NCBI RefSeq assembly: GCF_004368405.1
Contig: NZ_SBJH01000072.1
Span: 38,394 to 102,393 of the forward strand
Length of the DNA stretch: 64,000 nucleotides
Origin: Olivibacter sp. XZL3
GTDB lineage: Bacteria; Bacteroidota; Bacteroidia; Sphingobacteriales; Sphingobacteriaceae
Direction: 5' to 3'
Shown here: positions 44,369-53,909 of the stretch, in pieces
How positions within the stretch are numbered: position 1 is the stretch's first letter
How the letters are laid out: each line of letters begins with the position of its first letter
Made by a program: the position numbers and the translations under genes
Notes under the pieces: generated by a model
The model's database searches: none
The model's input: the letters and a program-made list of their open reading frames with translations, nothing else
Told to the model about the DNA's origin: nothing

Positions 44369-45034
44369 TTATCGTGCTCCGAAGATGGTGCTCCCGAGCC
44401 TGATCATCGTACTTCCCTGTTCAATGGCGATTTTGTAATCGGAAGACATCCCCATAGATAATTCCTTAAAGTAATCATCTTTTCGGAAAAAGCTCGACTT
44501 GATGCCCTTAAATAAGGTTTTCAGTTCGTAAAACTCTTCCTTGACTACCTTTTCGTTATCCGTATTGGTGGCAATTCCCATCAAACCGACAATGCGGATA
44601 TTCTTAAGATCGGAGAAATCGTCGGATCGTAACAATTCAATGGCCTCATCATAGGCCAGGCCAAACTTGGTTTCTTCATCGGCAATGTAAATCTGCAAAA
44701 GGCAGTCGATCACCCGCTCATTTTTTAAGGCCTGCTTGTTGATTTCCTGCAAAAGTTTTAAGCTGTCTACCGAATGGATGAGTTTGATAAAAGGCGCAAT
44801 GTATTTGACTTTATTGCTTTGCAAATGGCCAATCATATGCCAGTCGATATCTTTTGGTAGGGCTTCGTATTTTTCCCGCAGTTCCTGCACCTGGTTTTCG
44901 CCAAAAACGCGCTGCCCGGCATCATATGCTTCCTGAATGGTTGTTACTGGTTTGGTTTTTGAAACCGCAATCAGGGTCACGCCAAGGGCTTCTATTTCTT
45001 GCTTGATTTTTAATAAATTATCACTAACACTCAT
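44369..45034 (-). CDS. YggS family pyridoxal phosphate homeostasis protein
   Basis: A 221-residue single-domain PLP-binding TIM-barrel protein related to the N-terminus of alanine racemase. The PLP lysine is in LIAVSKTKP; other marks are VFGENQVQEL, WHMIGHLQSNK and LSMGMSSDYKIAIEQGSTMIRLGS at the phosphate site. It buffers intracellular PLP. Length and motifs are standard. Confidence 0.95.
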   Translation of the reverse strand: MSVSDNLLKIKQEIEALGVTLIAVSKTKPVTTIQEAYDAGQRVFGENQVQELREKYEALPKDIDWHMIGHLQSNKVKYIAPFIKLIHSVDSLKLLQEINKQALKNERVIDCLLQIYIADEETKFGLAYDEAIELLRSDDFSDLKNIRIVGLMGIATNTDNEKVVKEEFYELKTLFKGIKSSFFRKDDYFKELSMGMSSDYKIAIEQGSTMIRLGSTIFGAR

Positions 45035-45106
45035 TGCTGTATGTTTCGCTTTTCGTTATGTTTGATAAAGTAAATGCCTGCCTGCTATGGACATATGACC
45101 GCACAA

Positions 45107-45138
45107 ATTGCATATGAAAAGCATTTTATCTAAGTTTG
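45107..45138 (+). promoter_or_regulatory. Promoter for the DUF4296 lipoprotein gene
   Basis: ATTG at 45107-45110 and TAAGTTTG at 45131-45138 match the Bacteroidota -33 and -7 elements with a 20-base spacer, one more than ideal. It is 16 bases before the lipoprotein ATG, so the leader would be short. Confidence 0.6.
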
Positions 45139-45153
45139 TGCGAATTTAAAGAA

Positions 45154-45771
45154 ATGACTCGGTTATTAATAGTAATTCTTTCAGTGTTTTTGTTGGTGGC
45201 TTGTAATAAAGAGGAGGTGCCTGATGGAGTTATTGCTAAAAAGCAGCTGGTTCCACTTTTGTGTGATTTCCATTTAGCGGAGGGCTATATCTCCTCCTTA
45301 CCGATGGATTCATCCCGCTTAATGGCTAAAAACTATTATGCGTCGGTCTTTAAGAAATATAATACGGATTCTGCCGGATTTCATAAAACTTTAATTTTCT
45401 ATTCCAGAAAACCGGGAGAGCTGAACCAAATTTACGCAGAGGTACAAAGAAGGTTGCAGCAATATCAAACACGAGAACAAGCTATTGTAGACGCTAAGAT
45501 GAAAGAGGCTTTCGTGGCTGATTCCATACAGAACGCTTCGGTTAGGGATAGCGTGGATAAGATACAAAGCGATTCGTTGAATTTGCAGCTAACTAAGCAT
45601 TTGCTTTACTGGAAAAATGCCGACTCCACTCAATTAAAGCCGAAACCTTGGTCGCTACCCCTCGAAAACGCCCTCGTAAAACGCTGGCTCTATATCCCCG
45701 ACGGAAACAACGAATTAACCGAATTGTTGATGCCAGTAGATTCGTTGATAAATTCGGATCCGGTTGAATAA
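45154..45771 (+). CDS. DUF4296 domain lipoprotein
   Basis: A 205-residue protein with a lipoprotein signal TRLLIVILSVFLLVAC, placing the Cys at residue 17. The mature N-terminus, VIAKKQLVPLLCDFHLAEGY, is the DUF4296 pattern, followed by a helical region rich in Gln and Lys. ATG 45154 gives the best signal peptide; an ATG at 45136 would add six residues and lie on the probable promoter. Function unknown; it is 72 bases before mutS2. Confidence 0.85.
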   Translation: MTRLLIVILSVFLLVACNKEEVPDGVIAKKQLVPLLCDFHLAEGYISSLPMDSSRLMAKNYYASVFKKYNTDSAGFHKTLIFYSRKPGELNQIYAEVQRRLQQYQTREQAIVDAKMKEAFVADSIQNASVRDSVDKIQSDSLNLQLTKHLLYWKNADSTQLKPKPWSLPLENALVKRWLYIPDGNNELTELLMPVDSLINSDPVE

Positions 45772-45843
45772 ATGATTTTTTTATGTGGCTTCAGCAACTC
45801 GCTGTCATTGTAGAGGTGGCTGAATACCTATAGGAAGGATAAC

Positions 45844-48216
45844 ATGATATACCCTGAAAATGCTGTTGATAAATTAGGTTTTACCGAAATCAAAGCACTT
45901 ATAAAAACATATTGCCTCAGTGAGATGGGAAGGCAGATGGTGGACAAGATCCAGCCGATGCATCAGTTTGACCAGATCAATAAATTTATGCGCCAAACGT
46001 ATGAATTTAAGGAGATCTTACAGAACGACGCTCCCTTACCAATTGAACATTTATACCCCATGCGGGCCCTGGCGGAGAAGGCCCGGGTGGAGGGTGTTTT
46101 TTTGACTGAGGAGGAATTTTTTCATGTACTGCTATCGCTGAAAACGGTATTTGCGGTTATCCGCTATTTCAACGACCGCAGTGGACTTTACCCCAATTTG
46201 GAAGCTTTATTTGAGCATTTGCCCATTGAAAAGGGGATCGTGAATGCGATCGAGCGGGTTATTGACGTTAAAGGTAAGATTAAAGCGACGGCTTCGCCTG
46301 AGCTGGCCGATATTATTGCCAGTATTGCCAAAGCCGAACAGGAGGCGCGTAAACGGATTGATCAGGTTTTTAAAAGTGCACAGGGAAGCGGTTGGACTGC
46401 CGATGGGAACCTGACGGTGCGCGATGGACGTTTATGTATTCCTTTATTGGCCGAGAATAAGCGGAAATTGAAGGGCTTCATCCACGATGAGTCGGCTACC
46501 GGACAAACAGTTTTTATAGAGCCGGAAGAGGTGTTTCATTTGAATAACCGGGTGCGCGACCTGGAATTTGATAAGCGACGAGAGGTTGTGCGTATTTTGA
46601 TAGCACTTACCGACAGTCTTCGGCCGAATATTCCGCTCTTATTATCTTATCACGGATTGCTCAGTAAACTGGATTTTGTACGCGCGAAGGCACTGTTTGC
46701 CATGGAGCTGGAAGCGGATATGCCGCAATTGTCGAAAGAAGCTTCGCTCGAACTGATTAATGCCCGGCATCCACTCTTGCTGCTCAATTTTAAGAAGGAG
46801 AAGCAAACCGTGGTGCCGCTGAATGTGAAAATAGACCAGCAGCAGCGGGTAATTGTGGTGTCTGGACCGAATGCCGGTGGGAAGTCGGTGGCCATGAAAA
46901 CGATCGGACTGCTGCAGCTTATGGCTCAGGCCGGCCTGTTGATTCCTGCGGATGAGTCGTCTACCGTGGGGATTTTTAAACAGTTCTTTGCCGATATTGG
47001 CGATGATCAGTCGATTGAAAGTGATTTGAGTACCTATAGCGCGCATCTCTCGAAGATGAAGTACTTTACGGAACATGCCAATGGCAGAACCTTAGTCATC
47101 ATCGACGAATTTGGTACGGGAACCGATCCGCAATTCGGAGGGCCGATTGCAGAGGCGGTGCTTGAAGTGCTAAACCGCAAAAAAATAAGAGGGGTGATCA
47201 CTACCCACTACTCCAACCTGAAGAACTTTGCAAATGCCACAGAGGGCTTGGAAAATGCATCGATGCTTTTTGATAATGCTGCGATGCGCCCGCTTTATAT
47301 ATTGGAAATTGGTAAGCCGGGCAGCTCTTACGCCTTTGAAATTGCACAAAAAATCGGACTGCCAACGGAGGTACTGCAGGCGGCGAAACAAAAAATTGGT
47401 GCACAGCAAAAACGGGTGGATACCTTATTGGTGGATTTGGAGCGGGAGAAGAAAACAATTTTGGATACCAAGCGATCGGTAGAAAAAAGGGAATCGGCGC
47501 TTAATAAGTTACAAGCGGATACGCAGGCCATACAGCGTTATTTAGATGAGAATAAGAAGGCGATTCTTAAACAGGCGAAGCTGGAAGCGCAGGAGATTAT
47601 AAAAAGCGCCAATAAGTTGGTGGAAAATACCATCGCTGAAATTAGGGAGAGCAAGGCCGATAAGGAAAAGACGAGAGCGGTAAGGCAACACTTGCAGCAG
47701 GAGTTGCAACGCCACCAGGTAGCGGAACCAAAAGCGAAAGAGGCGCCGCAGGCGGCCGTTAGTCAGGAAATCAAAGCGGGCGATTGGGTGAAGATTGTGG
47801 AATCAGGGAATGTTGCCCAGGTGTTGGAGGTGGCGAAAGACAATTTAATTTTGGCGATGGGCGATCTGCGATCGGTGGTAAAAAGAAAGCGGGTGGAGAA
47901 GGTAGCTTCGAAGGAGGTGCCGAAGGCAATCCGTAAATCGCATAGCAGCACAGCGACGGAAGAGCTAAGCGGCTTTTACCCCGAACTGGATGTGAGAGGA
48001 ATGCGGACGGAAGACGCTATTCAGGCCATTGAGAAGCATTTGGATAAAGCCATTATGTTGGGCTATCCGAGCTTAAAACTTATCCACGGAAAGGGCGATG
48101 GTATTCTGAGAAAAATGATACGTGATTATCTGCGGAAGTATACAGAGGTAAATCGGATGGAAGATGAACATGCGGATCGTGGGGGAGATGGGATCACCTA
48201 CGTTTATCTGAATTAG
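45844..48216 (+). CDS. mutS2: MutS2 endonuclease/ribosome rescue factor
   Basis: A 790-residue MutS2. It has the core helical region, Walker A GPNAGGKS at about residues 341-348, the DDQSIESDLSTYSAHL signature, Walker B VIIDEFGTGTDP, a long coiled coil (about residues 500-630) and a C-terminal Smr domain starting ELDVRGMRTEDAIQ and containing KLIHGKGDGILR. Such proteins resolve collided ribosomes or suppress recombination; both roles are described in other bacteria. Full length for the family. Confidence 0.95.
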   Translation: MIYPENAVDKLGFTEIKALIKTYCLSEMGRQMVDKIQPMHQFDQINKFMRQTYEFKEILQNDAPLPIEHLYPMRALAEKARVEGVFLTEEEFFHVLLSLKTVFAVIRYFNDRSGLYPNLEALFEHLPIEKGIVNAIERVIDVKGKIKATASPELADIIASIAKAEQEARKRIDQVFKSAQGSGWTADGNLTVRDGRLCIPLLAENKRKLKGFIHDESATGQTVFIEPEEVFHLNNRVRDLEFDKRREVVRILIALTDSLRPNIPLLLSYHGLLSKLDFVRAKALFAMELEADMPQLSKEASLELINARHPLLLLNFKKEKQTVVPLNVKIDQQQRVIVVSGPNAGGKSVAMKTIGLLQLMAQAGLLIPADESSTVGIFKQFFADIGDDQSIESDLSTYSAHLSKMKYFTEHANGRTLVIIDEFGTGTDPQFGGPIAEAVLEVLNRKKIRGVITTHYSNLKNFANATEGLENASMLFDNAAMRPLYILEIGKPGSSYAFEIAQKIGLPTEVLQAAKQKIGAQQKRVDTLLVDLEREKKTILDTKRSVEKRESALNKLQADTQAIQRYLDENKKAILKQAKLEAQEIIKSANKLVENTIAEIRESKADKEKTRAVRQHLQQELQRHQVAEPKAKEAPQAAVSQEIKAGDWVKIVESGNVAQVLEVAKDNLILAMGDLRSVVKRKRVEKVASKEVPKAIRKSHSSTATEELSGFYPELDVRGMRTEDAIQAIEKHLDKAIMLGYPSLKLIHGKGDGILRKMIRDYLRKYTEVNRMEDEHADRGGDGITYVYLN

Positions 48217-48241
48217 CCTCTTTTTATAAGGGGCTAATTAC

Positions 48242-48409
48242 TTACCTATCTGGGCACTTTTTGCAACGTTTTCCCTTTTTGTATTTTTTACAACATTTTT
48301 TGAAATCGCAGCAGGTGTAGGGATTGAATCCCTTGTGGTTTTCCGGGTCTAAGGGACAGCCATTTTGCACCTCATTCAGCTCAAAAATATTCAATACCTT
48401 CATCTTCAT
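48242..48409 (-). CDS. 55-residue cysteine- and lysine-rich small protein
   Basis: An open frame from ATG 48409 encodes 55 residues with seven cysteines at positions 18, 33, 34, 39, 40, 49 and 52, in the order NGCPLDPENH, YTCCDFKKCCKKY and RCKKCP. The cysteine spacing and the basic C-terminus suggest a zinc- or other metal-binding module, possibly nucleic-acid binding. On the minus strand TACCTTTG at 48430-48423, with a TTAG 19 bases upstream, matches the Bacteroidota promoter and supports expression with a very short leader; ATG 48403 is an alternative start. I do not recognise a named family. Confidence 0.65.
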   Translation of the reverse strand: MKMKVLNIFELNEVQNGCPLDPENHKGFNPYTCCDFKKCCKKYKKGKRCKKCPDR

Positions 48410-48473
48410 CAATTTACGGCTTCAAAGGTAAGTATTATTTAAAATAATTCTAAATGTTTTTTGAGAAAGGTTG

Positions 48474-48589
48474 TTAGTTGCCGGTTGTGGGTTGCCGGTT
48501 TTCAGTTTTCAGTTGTTAGTGTCATGCCTAAAGCTTACAGCCTATTGCATATAGCCTACTGCCTACTGCCTACCGCCTAAAGCCTATGG
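48474..48589. repeat. Word-like degenerate repeats
   Basis: Short phrases recur here: GTTGCCGGTT, TTTTCAGTT, then GCCTACTGCCTACTGCCTACC and GCCTAAAGCCTAT variants. Such filler occurs in intergenic DNA of Bacteroidota; no coding or structural role is visible. Confidence 0.6.
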
Positions 48590-48590
48590 C

Positions 48591-49223
48591 TTAAAACAAC
48601 GCTTCCCTTAACCGAGCAGAAATTTCGTCGGTAACCCGTATCATCATCGCCGTATCATCTTCGTTGTTTTCGATGACCTGGTCGCATGCTGCTTTGTAAG
48701 GAAATAGATAGGTCTCGAAACTAGGGAGTACATGGTTATACCATTTGTATTTGACGTCTTCTTCGGAATAGCCTCGTTCGATCAAATCTCTTTTGAGTCG
48801 GCGTTGAAGTGCGATATGTTCATCTGCATGGAGGAAGATGCGCTCATCCAACAGGGTATTGATTTCATCAAAATGAAAGATAAACAGTCCTTCAACAATG
48901 AGCAAAGGAGCGGGCTTAATCTCCAGCATTTTCGGTGTGATGGCCGGATTATTAAAGGTATATTCTTCTTTGAAAACTGTTTTACCTGCAATTAAGGCAC
49001 TGATGTCTTGGTAGAAAAGATCTAGGTTGATCGCTTCAGGAACATCGAAATTATAAAGTTTATTTTCTTCCTGCGTTTTGGTATTGGCGGGTATATAATA
49101 GTCGTCCTGCGAAATTAAGGTTACTTCGTGTTCTTTGAAATGATTGAGGAAACATTTTAGAAAGAACGTTTTTCCAGAACCGCTGCTGCCAGCTATACCG
49201 ATAACGTAAGGTTTTTTCGCCAT
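48591..49223 (-). CDS. udk: Uridine kinase
   Basis: A 210-residue P-loop kinase that phosphorylates uridine or cytidine for pyrimidine salvage. Walker A is GIAGSSGSGKTFF near residue 12; SQDDYYIP, NFDVPEAINLDLF and LLIVEGLFIFHFDEI are the usual uridine kinase signatures; RRLKRDLIERGYS is the lid. Standard length. Confidence 0.92.
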   Translation of the reverse strand: MAKKPYVIGIAGSSGSGKTFFLKCFLNHFKEHEVTLISQDDYYIPANTKTQEENKLYNFDVPEAINLDLFYQDISALIAGKTVFKEEYTFNNPAITPKMLEIKPAPLLIVEGLFIFHFDEINTLLDERIFLHADEHIALQRRLKRDLIERGYSEEDVKYKWYNHVLPSFETYLFPYKAACDQVIENNEDDTAMMIRVTDEISARLREALF

Positions 49224-49378
49224 TTTTTGTGCTTTGCGCCTTTGATATGTTGATTTTTATCGCGCAAAAATAAATAAAACTTTGTAATTTTTAGTGTCAA
49301 AACGGCAAATGGGATGTTTAAGACTATTCAGTTTGTTTCATTTTGAGCGAAGTCGAGCAAGCTATTGTATTTACCGAA

Positions 49379-49409
49379 ATCTCTCCCTGCCCAGCGAGCG
49401 GGGAGAGAT
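49379..49409 (-). terminator. Terminator hairpin after the LysM gene
   Basis: ATCTCTCCC (49379-49387) pairs with GGGAGAGAT (49401-49409) around a 13-base loop, 48 bases beyond the LysM stop on the minus strand. Nearby TTTTGAGCGAAGTCGAG at 49340-49356 resembles another recurrent Bacteroidota intergenic word. Confidence 0.6.
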
Positions 49410-49456
49410 GTGTGTCGGCTTAAAACTTATGCCGTATGATGCAATAAGCGGCTCCG

Positions 49457-50413
49457 TTAATAAGAAATATTTACCCGAAACCTTCTGTCGATTACGCCGA
49501 TGAGCGATGCTACGGACTTTGAGATAACGATGATCGCATCTTTGTTTTCGGAAGTCTCGTTATATTTACCTACTACCTTGGCATAGGTAGTTCGGTTGGT
49601 CATGGGATTGGTTATTTTTACCACCGTGCCTACCGGAGCTGAATTATGTAGGGCAAGCATCTTACCGGTCTCACCGTTCAGGTCGTCCATCCAGATGCCG
49701 ATGCCGCTGGCATTTACTTGCTTGATGCCATAGCGATTGGCCGGCGTACTGTCTTCTTTCGCGGTTTCGGTCGGCTCAGGTTCCATTGCCTCGGAGCTGT
49801 TACTAGCTACTTCTTGTCCGGTTTCTCCCGATACACTATTTAATTCTTCATTGCTGATCACTTTTTTGGCTACCGACGGATTGGCTGCTGCTGCTTCCAC
49901 CGAGGTATTCGGGATTTTGATCAACTGCCCGGCTTGCAGTGCATTATCGGTTAAGCTGTTTGCCTGTTTGATGGCATCAACGCTTACTCCGAAGCGCTTG
50001 GAGATGGAAAAGAGGGTTTCTTTGGTGCCCACCTTGTATTCGATAAAATCGGTTGCTTGTGTGCTGATCGTCGCTCCACCATCCACGGGCGGATTTGAAG
50101 CCGGCGTTTGGCTGCTTGCAGTACGCGTTACAGCGCCTTCAAATGACTTATTGGTGGGTATTTTAACCACATCGCCCGCCTTAAGGGCTTTGTTGGCATT
50201 GAAAGCAATAATCTCCTTCGCGTTTAAGTTGTATTTACGACTAAGTGAATAATAAGATTCCTTAGGCTGCAATTTATGTAAGATTACTTTTTTACCATTC
50301 TGATTTTCAACCCCTATCGAATCCCTTGTGACTGGATTTGCAAAAACAACACTACCGGTAAGGACACAGGCAACGGTTAGGCCGAGTCCTTTAACTATTT
50401 TCTTATTCTTCAT
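49457..50413 (-). CDS. LysM protein with RlpA-like C-terminal domain
   Basis: A 318-residue secreted cell-wall protein. A signal peptide (residues 1-25, ending VVFANP) precedes two LysM modules: LQPKESYYSLSRKYNLNAKE at about residue 50 and VGTKETLFSISKRFGVSVDA at about residue 130. A Ser/Thr/Glu-rich linker leads to a C-terminal double-psi beta-barrel-like region (GIWMDDLNGETGKMLALHN, VGTVVKITNPMTNRTTYAKV). It probably binds peptidoglycan in the periplasm. ATG 50413 is preferred to TTG 50419. Confidence 0.88.
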   Translation of the reverse strand: MKNKKIVKGLGLTVACVLTGSVVFANPVTRDSIGVENQNGKKVILHKLQPKESYYSLSRKYNLNAKEIIAFNANKALKAGDVVKIPTNKSFEGAVTRTASSQTPASNPPVDGGATISTQATDFIEYKVGTKETLFSISKRFGVSVDAIKQANSLTDNALQAGQLIKIPNTSVEAAAANPSVAKKVISNEELNSVSGETGQEVASNSSEAMEPEPTETAKEDSTPANRYGIKQVNASGIGIWMDDLNGETGKMLALHNSAPVGTVVKITNPMTNRTTYAKVVGKYNETSENKDAIIVISKSVASLIGVIDRRFRVNISY

Positions 50414-50424
50414 ATGCAATACAA

Positions 50425-51168
50425 TTATACAAAATACGAAACAATTTCCCGTTTATTATTCCGGATAAAAAACAATTGTTGGTTTACGACAAAAAACACT
50501 TCCGGCAACAAATAACGCAGCTGATCTACCAAACAGCTTTGATGAAGAATCAGGCCGTTCTGGACGACTGCTAACATGAGGCGGAAATGTGCGTCTTTTT
50601 TTTCGTGATAGCCCCAGAGCTCTTTTCCGTCCTGTTCCAGGTAAAAATAGGGGCCTACTAAATCGCTTGTTAGCGGAACAGTGGGGGCCGTTGTTACGGC
50701 CGAGGCGGAGCGTACGGTTCTTGGTAGGGCTGTTAAGGTTTCGAGGGAGAGGTTGTGCTGAAGCAGTTGCCCGGAGGAGGTCTCGAGGAGATTGACCTTA
50801 TTGATGTTGGAGAAGGCTTGCTTAACCGCAATTCCTTCTTTTGTTAACTCGATAAAGTGGACGTTAAACTGTTCCCACAGCACTTCCTTCGTATGGACAT
50901 CGATCGCAATAAGTCCCTGCGTTTGTCCCTGTTCCGGTTGCGGATAATGTTGGAGAAGGAGTTGCTTGTCGCTTACGGCCGCCAGGGTCCACCACCGATC
51001 GCCGTATTGAATATGATCCGATAATACCCTGCCGCTTGGGTAGTGAATGACCGAAAAATAAGGTGACCCCTCTTGATCGCGCCATTCGATGGCAAATAAA
51101 CCCGCCGCTTCCTGTATGTCCATTTTCCAGATGGAACCGTCGTATATATGAGAGAAAGCTTTTGTCAT
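50425..51168 (-). CDS. DUF4905 family protein
   Basis: A 247-residue protein beginning FSHIYDGSIWKMDIQEAAGL, with repeated beta-strand patterns (LIAIDVHTKEVLWEQFN; KVNLLETSSGQLL) that suggest a propeller-like fold. No signal peptide is visible. It matches my memory of the Sphingobacteriaceae family DUF4905, which has no known function. It lies 11 bases upstream of the LysM gene, so the two are probably one transcript. Confidence 0.75.
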   Translation of the reverse strand: MTKAFSHIYDGSIWKMDIQEAAGLFAIEWRDQEGSPYFSVIHYPSGRVLSDHIQYGDRWWTLAAVSDKQLLLQHYPQPEQGQTQGLIAIDVHTKEVLWEQFNVHFIELTKEGIAVKQAFSNINKVNLLETSSGQLLQHNLSLETLTALPRTVRSASAVTTAPTVPLTSDLVGPYFYLEQDGKELWGYHEKKDAHFRLMLAVVQNGLILHQSCLVDQLRYLLPEVFFVVNQQLFFIRNNKREIVSYFV

Positions 51169-51311
51169 GATATGAAGTCGTTTGTGAAGCTACTGGTAAA
51201 TCGCTTTATTTAACTCGGCTAAAATAAGTATCTTTATAGACAAATCGCTTTGAAAGACCATGCGAAAATGCTTTTGCCAATGATTAACGGAATAAATAAA
51301 GAAGACATTTT

Positions 51312-52688
51312 ATGATAAGAAAAGAAAGCGTATTAAGGTGGCTTCCACTTGGGTTACTAATGGTTCTGTTTTTACCCGTTTTTAGCTTGGGGAACGTACT
51401 TCAAGCGCCAACAGTTTATCAGTATCACCTAAATGACGAAATAGGACCTGCAGCTTGGCGTAAAACGGAAAGAGCCTTTGCTGAAGCGCAGGAAAAGGGA
51501 GCAAGCTATATCTTAATTGAAATCAATACCTATGGGGGGATGCTGAATTATGCCGATTCCATCCGCACCAAGATACTCGAATCAAAGATGACTACCATTG
51601 CTTTTATTAATCACAATGCCGCGTCCGCCGGTGCTTTGGTGGCGATAGCCTGCGATAAAATCTATATGGTGGCGGGTGCCAGTATGGGGGCGGCGAGCGT
51701 TGTTAATCCGCAAGGTGAAGTGATGCCGGAGAAGTATCAATCGTATATGCGCAGTTTGATGCGGGCAACGGCAGAAGCAAAGGGGAGAGACCCACGTGTG
51801 GCGGAAGCCTTTGTGGATCCGGATGTGGTATTGCCGGAATTAAAGGAACCCGGTAAAGTGTTGACATTAACAACAGATGAAGCCTTGCGAATCGGTATAA
51901 TCGATGGAGAAGTGGCCGGTTCCACCGAAATATTGGCTAAAGAGAAGCTGCAGGGAGCGTCGTTAACGCGCTACCAGCGCACTTGGGTGGATACGGTCAT
52001 TGACTTTCTTATTAATCCCGCTGTTAGCAGTGTGCTGATATTGCTGATTATTGGTGGCATCTATTTCGAGATGCAGACACCGGGAATTGGTTTTGCTTTG
52101 GTCGTAGCCATTGTTGCTGGCCTTTTATTTTTCGCCCCACTTTATATACAAGGTTTAGCAGACCATTGGGAAATTGCCTTGTTTGCAGCAGGTATTGTGT
52201 TGCTCTTGCTCGAAATCTTTGTGATCCCGGGCTTTGGTGTGGCAGGCATTCTTGGTATAATCGCGGTGCTGTGCGGTCTGACTTTCAGCATGGTGCCCAA
52301 TGAAAATTTCAACTTCCAACCCGTAGAACCTAATCAAGTTATGTCATCGTTTATTATTGTTATTGCGGCTACGGTTGCCGCTATTATTCTTTGCGTCATT
52401 TTCGGCAAAAGCGTTTTACGGTCGAGCGCCTTCCGACGACTGGTATTGACCGACGAACAGCAGTCGGGCCGAGGCTATGTCTCTTCCGTGAAAAACGTCG
52501 ATTTGATCAATAAAGAAGGCCTCACCAAAACGGACTTACGCCCGTCGGGCAAAATAGAGATCGAAGGAAAATGGTACGACGCGGTGGCCTTGGATGGATT
52601 TATTGAGAAGGGTAGCGTTGTTTATGTAGAAAAGCACGAGAACTATAATTTATTTGTCAGAAAGAAAAAGGAAGACCAGGTGTACTAA
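51312..52688 (+). CDS. NfeD family membrane serine protease
   Basis: A 458-residue protein with a signal peptide, an N-terminal ClpP-like domain and several C-terminal helices. Key features are IEINTYGGMLNYADSIR, the catalytic Ser in NHNAASAGALVAIACDKIYM and, farther on, the Lys-containing YQSYMRSLM region. The membrane part (IGGIYFEMQTPGIGFALVVA) and the soluble OB-like C-terminus (TDLRPSGKIEIEGKWYDAVA) fit long-form NfeD. It likely works with a stomatin-type partner, not seen in the window. Confidence 0.92.
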   Translation: MIRKESVLRWLPLGLLMVLFLPVFSLGNVLQAPTVYQYHLNDEIGPAAWRKTERAFAEAQEKGASYILIEINTYGGMLNYADSIRTKILESKMTTIAFINHNAASAGALVAIACDKIYMVAGASMGAASVVNPQGEVMPEKYQSYMRSLMRATAEAKGRDPRVAEAFVDPDVVLPELKEPGKVLTLTTDEALRIGIIDGEVAGSTEILAKEKLQGASLTRYQRTWVDTVIDFLINPAVSSVLILLIIGGIYFEMQTPGIGFALVVAIVAGLLFFAPLYIQGLADHWEIALFAAGIVLLLLEIFVIPGFGVAGILGIIAVLCGLTFSMVPNENFNFQPVEPNQVMSSFIIVIAATVAAIILCVIFGKSVLRSSAFRRLVLTDEQQSGRGYVSSVKNVDLINKEGLTKTDLRPSGKIEIEGKWYDAVALDGFIEKGSVVYVEKHENYNLFVRKKKEDQVY

Positions 52689-52780
52689 ACAAATGTGGGA
52701 ATAAAACGTTATAATCGTGTTTCTGTTAGTCTGGCTCCGAATCCTCATAATAGAACGACAATAATAAAAATACACACGTT

Positions 52781-53260
52781 ATGAATGCAAACGCAATAAG
52801 TTTAGAAGAAAAAAAATTAAGACCGGTTGTAGATCACTTAAATGATTTGTTAGCAAATTACCACGTACATTATCAAAAGCTACGTGGCTGCCACTGGAAT
52901 GTAAGAGGTTCGCACTTTTTTACGCTACATGCCAAGTTCGAGGAGTTATATAATAATGCTATTACCACAATTGATGAACTTGCAGAGCGCATTTTGACTT
53001 TAGGTAAATCGCCCCTCAGCAGATATCAGGATTATTTGGAAACGGCCGAAATCAAAGAAATCGATACCATTGGTATGTCGGATGTGGATTTGGTAAAAGC
53101 GGTGGTTGAAGACCTGGAAGTGTTGATTGGCTTGCAGAGAGATTTGCTGGAAATCACAGACGCTGCGAACGACGAAGGATCAAACGATATGGTGAATGCT
53201 TTTATGCAATTCAACGAAAAGCAGAATTGGATGCTGAGAGCCTTCCTTAATAAAAGATAA
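52781..53260 (+). CDS. dps: Dps family DNA-binding/ferritin-like protein
   Basis: A 159-residue Dps that forms 12-mers, stores iron and protects DNA. The ferroxidase site residues appear in KLRGCHWNVRGSHFFTLHAKFEELY (His, then His and Glu) and TIDELAERILTLG (Asp, Glu). The N-terminus is short and weakly basic. No clear TAnnTTTG element is seen in the 92 bases upstream, so expression may need an alternative factor. Confidence 0.94.
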   Translation: MNANAISLEEKKLRPVVDHLNDLLANYHVHYQKLRGCHWNVRGSHFFTLHAKFEELYNNAITTIDELAERILTLGKSPLSRYQDYLETAEIKEIDTIGMSDVDLVKAVVEDLEVLIGLQRDLLEITDAANDEGSNDMVNAFMQFNEKQNWMLRAFLNKR

Positions 53261-53294
53261 GTGCCGGTTGGTCGAGCATTTGACTGGAACGCAG

Positions 53295-53327
53295 AAGCGT
53301 CCCTGCCTAGTACAGGCAGGGACGCTT
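53295..53327 (+). terminator. Rho-independent terminator after dps
   Basis: A 14-bp perfect stem built on AAGCGTCCCTGCCT (53295-53308 with 53314-53327), a five-base loop AGTAC and a trailing TTTTT run lie 34 bases past the dps stop. Confidence 0.92.
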
Positions 53328-53444
53328 TTTATTATCTATTTTCCCTATCTGAAAGCTTAGGTACTGCAATCGTCTAGGATTAATAGGCCTGGCCTCGTCC
53401 TCGGGATTAAATTAGCGTACAGGAAAAGCTTGATAAATGCACTC

Positions 53445-53909
53445 TTAGGGCGTTTTAGTTAGCAGATGTTCAACGAAACAAGCCAAAATATAATCCCAGC
53501 CTTCAGGGGCATCCATCATTTCCTGGTAAGCGCCGCCTTTTTCGCCGTGTTTTGCGAAGTTTCTGTGTGTTAAAATCATCGTCGTATAACCATCATCTTC
53601 ACTAAAGGAAATCTCCACTTCGCTGGCCTTATCGGGGTTAGGTTCAGGTACGCGGTCGGGGCCCATCTGCCAAAGAAAAGTAAAGGCCTGTTCCTCAAAG
53701 TTAATAATTCGGCCCCAATCGCACTGAAATCCATAGGGGCCGATTTCGGTAAAGAATCCGTTTACGGTTGGGTTCACTTTTAGGGCTACCAGCTCTTCTT
53801 TTGACCAGGTATATTCCTTCGGCCACCAGCTGCCTAGGTCACTTAAAAAGATCTCCAAGGACTTCTTTAAGGAGGCATCAAACATGATCTTCTTTTGGAT
53901 ATCTCTCAT
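53445..53909 (-). CDS. SRPBCC/AHSA1-like domain protein
   Basis: A 154-residue START/SRPBCC fold protein. It begins IQKKIMFDASLKKSLEIFLS and contains YTWSKEEL, GRIINFEEQAFTFLWQMGPD and a C-terminal helix GWDYILACFVEHLL, the AHSA1-like arrangement with a hydrophobic ligand pocket. Ligand unknown. The 190 bases beyond it up to 54100 hold one hairpin and no gene. Confidence 0.82.
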   Translation of the reverse strand: MRDIQKKIMFDASLKKSLEIFLSDLGSWWPKEYTWSKEELVALKVNPTVNGFFTEIGPYGFQCDWGRIINFEEQAFTFLWQMGPDRVPEPNPDKASEVEISFSEDDGYTTMILTHRNFAKHGEKGGAYQEMMDAPEGWDYILACFVEHLLTKTP

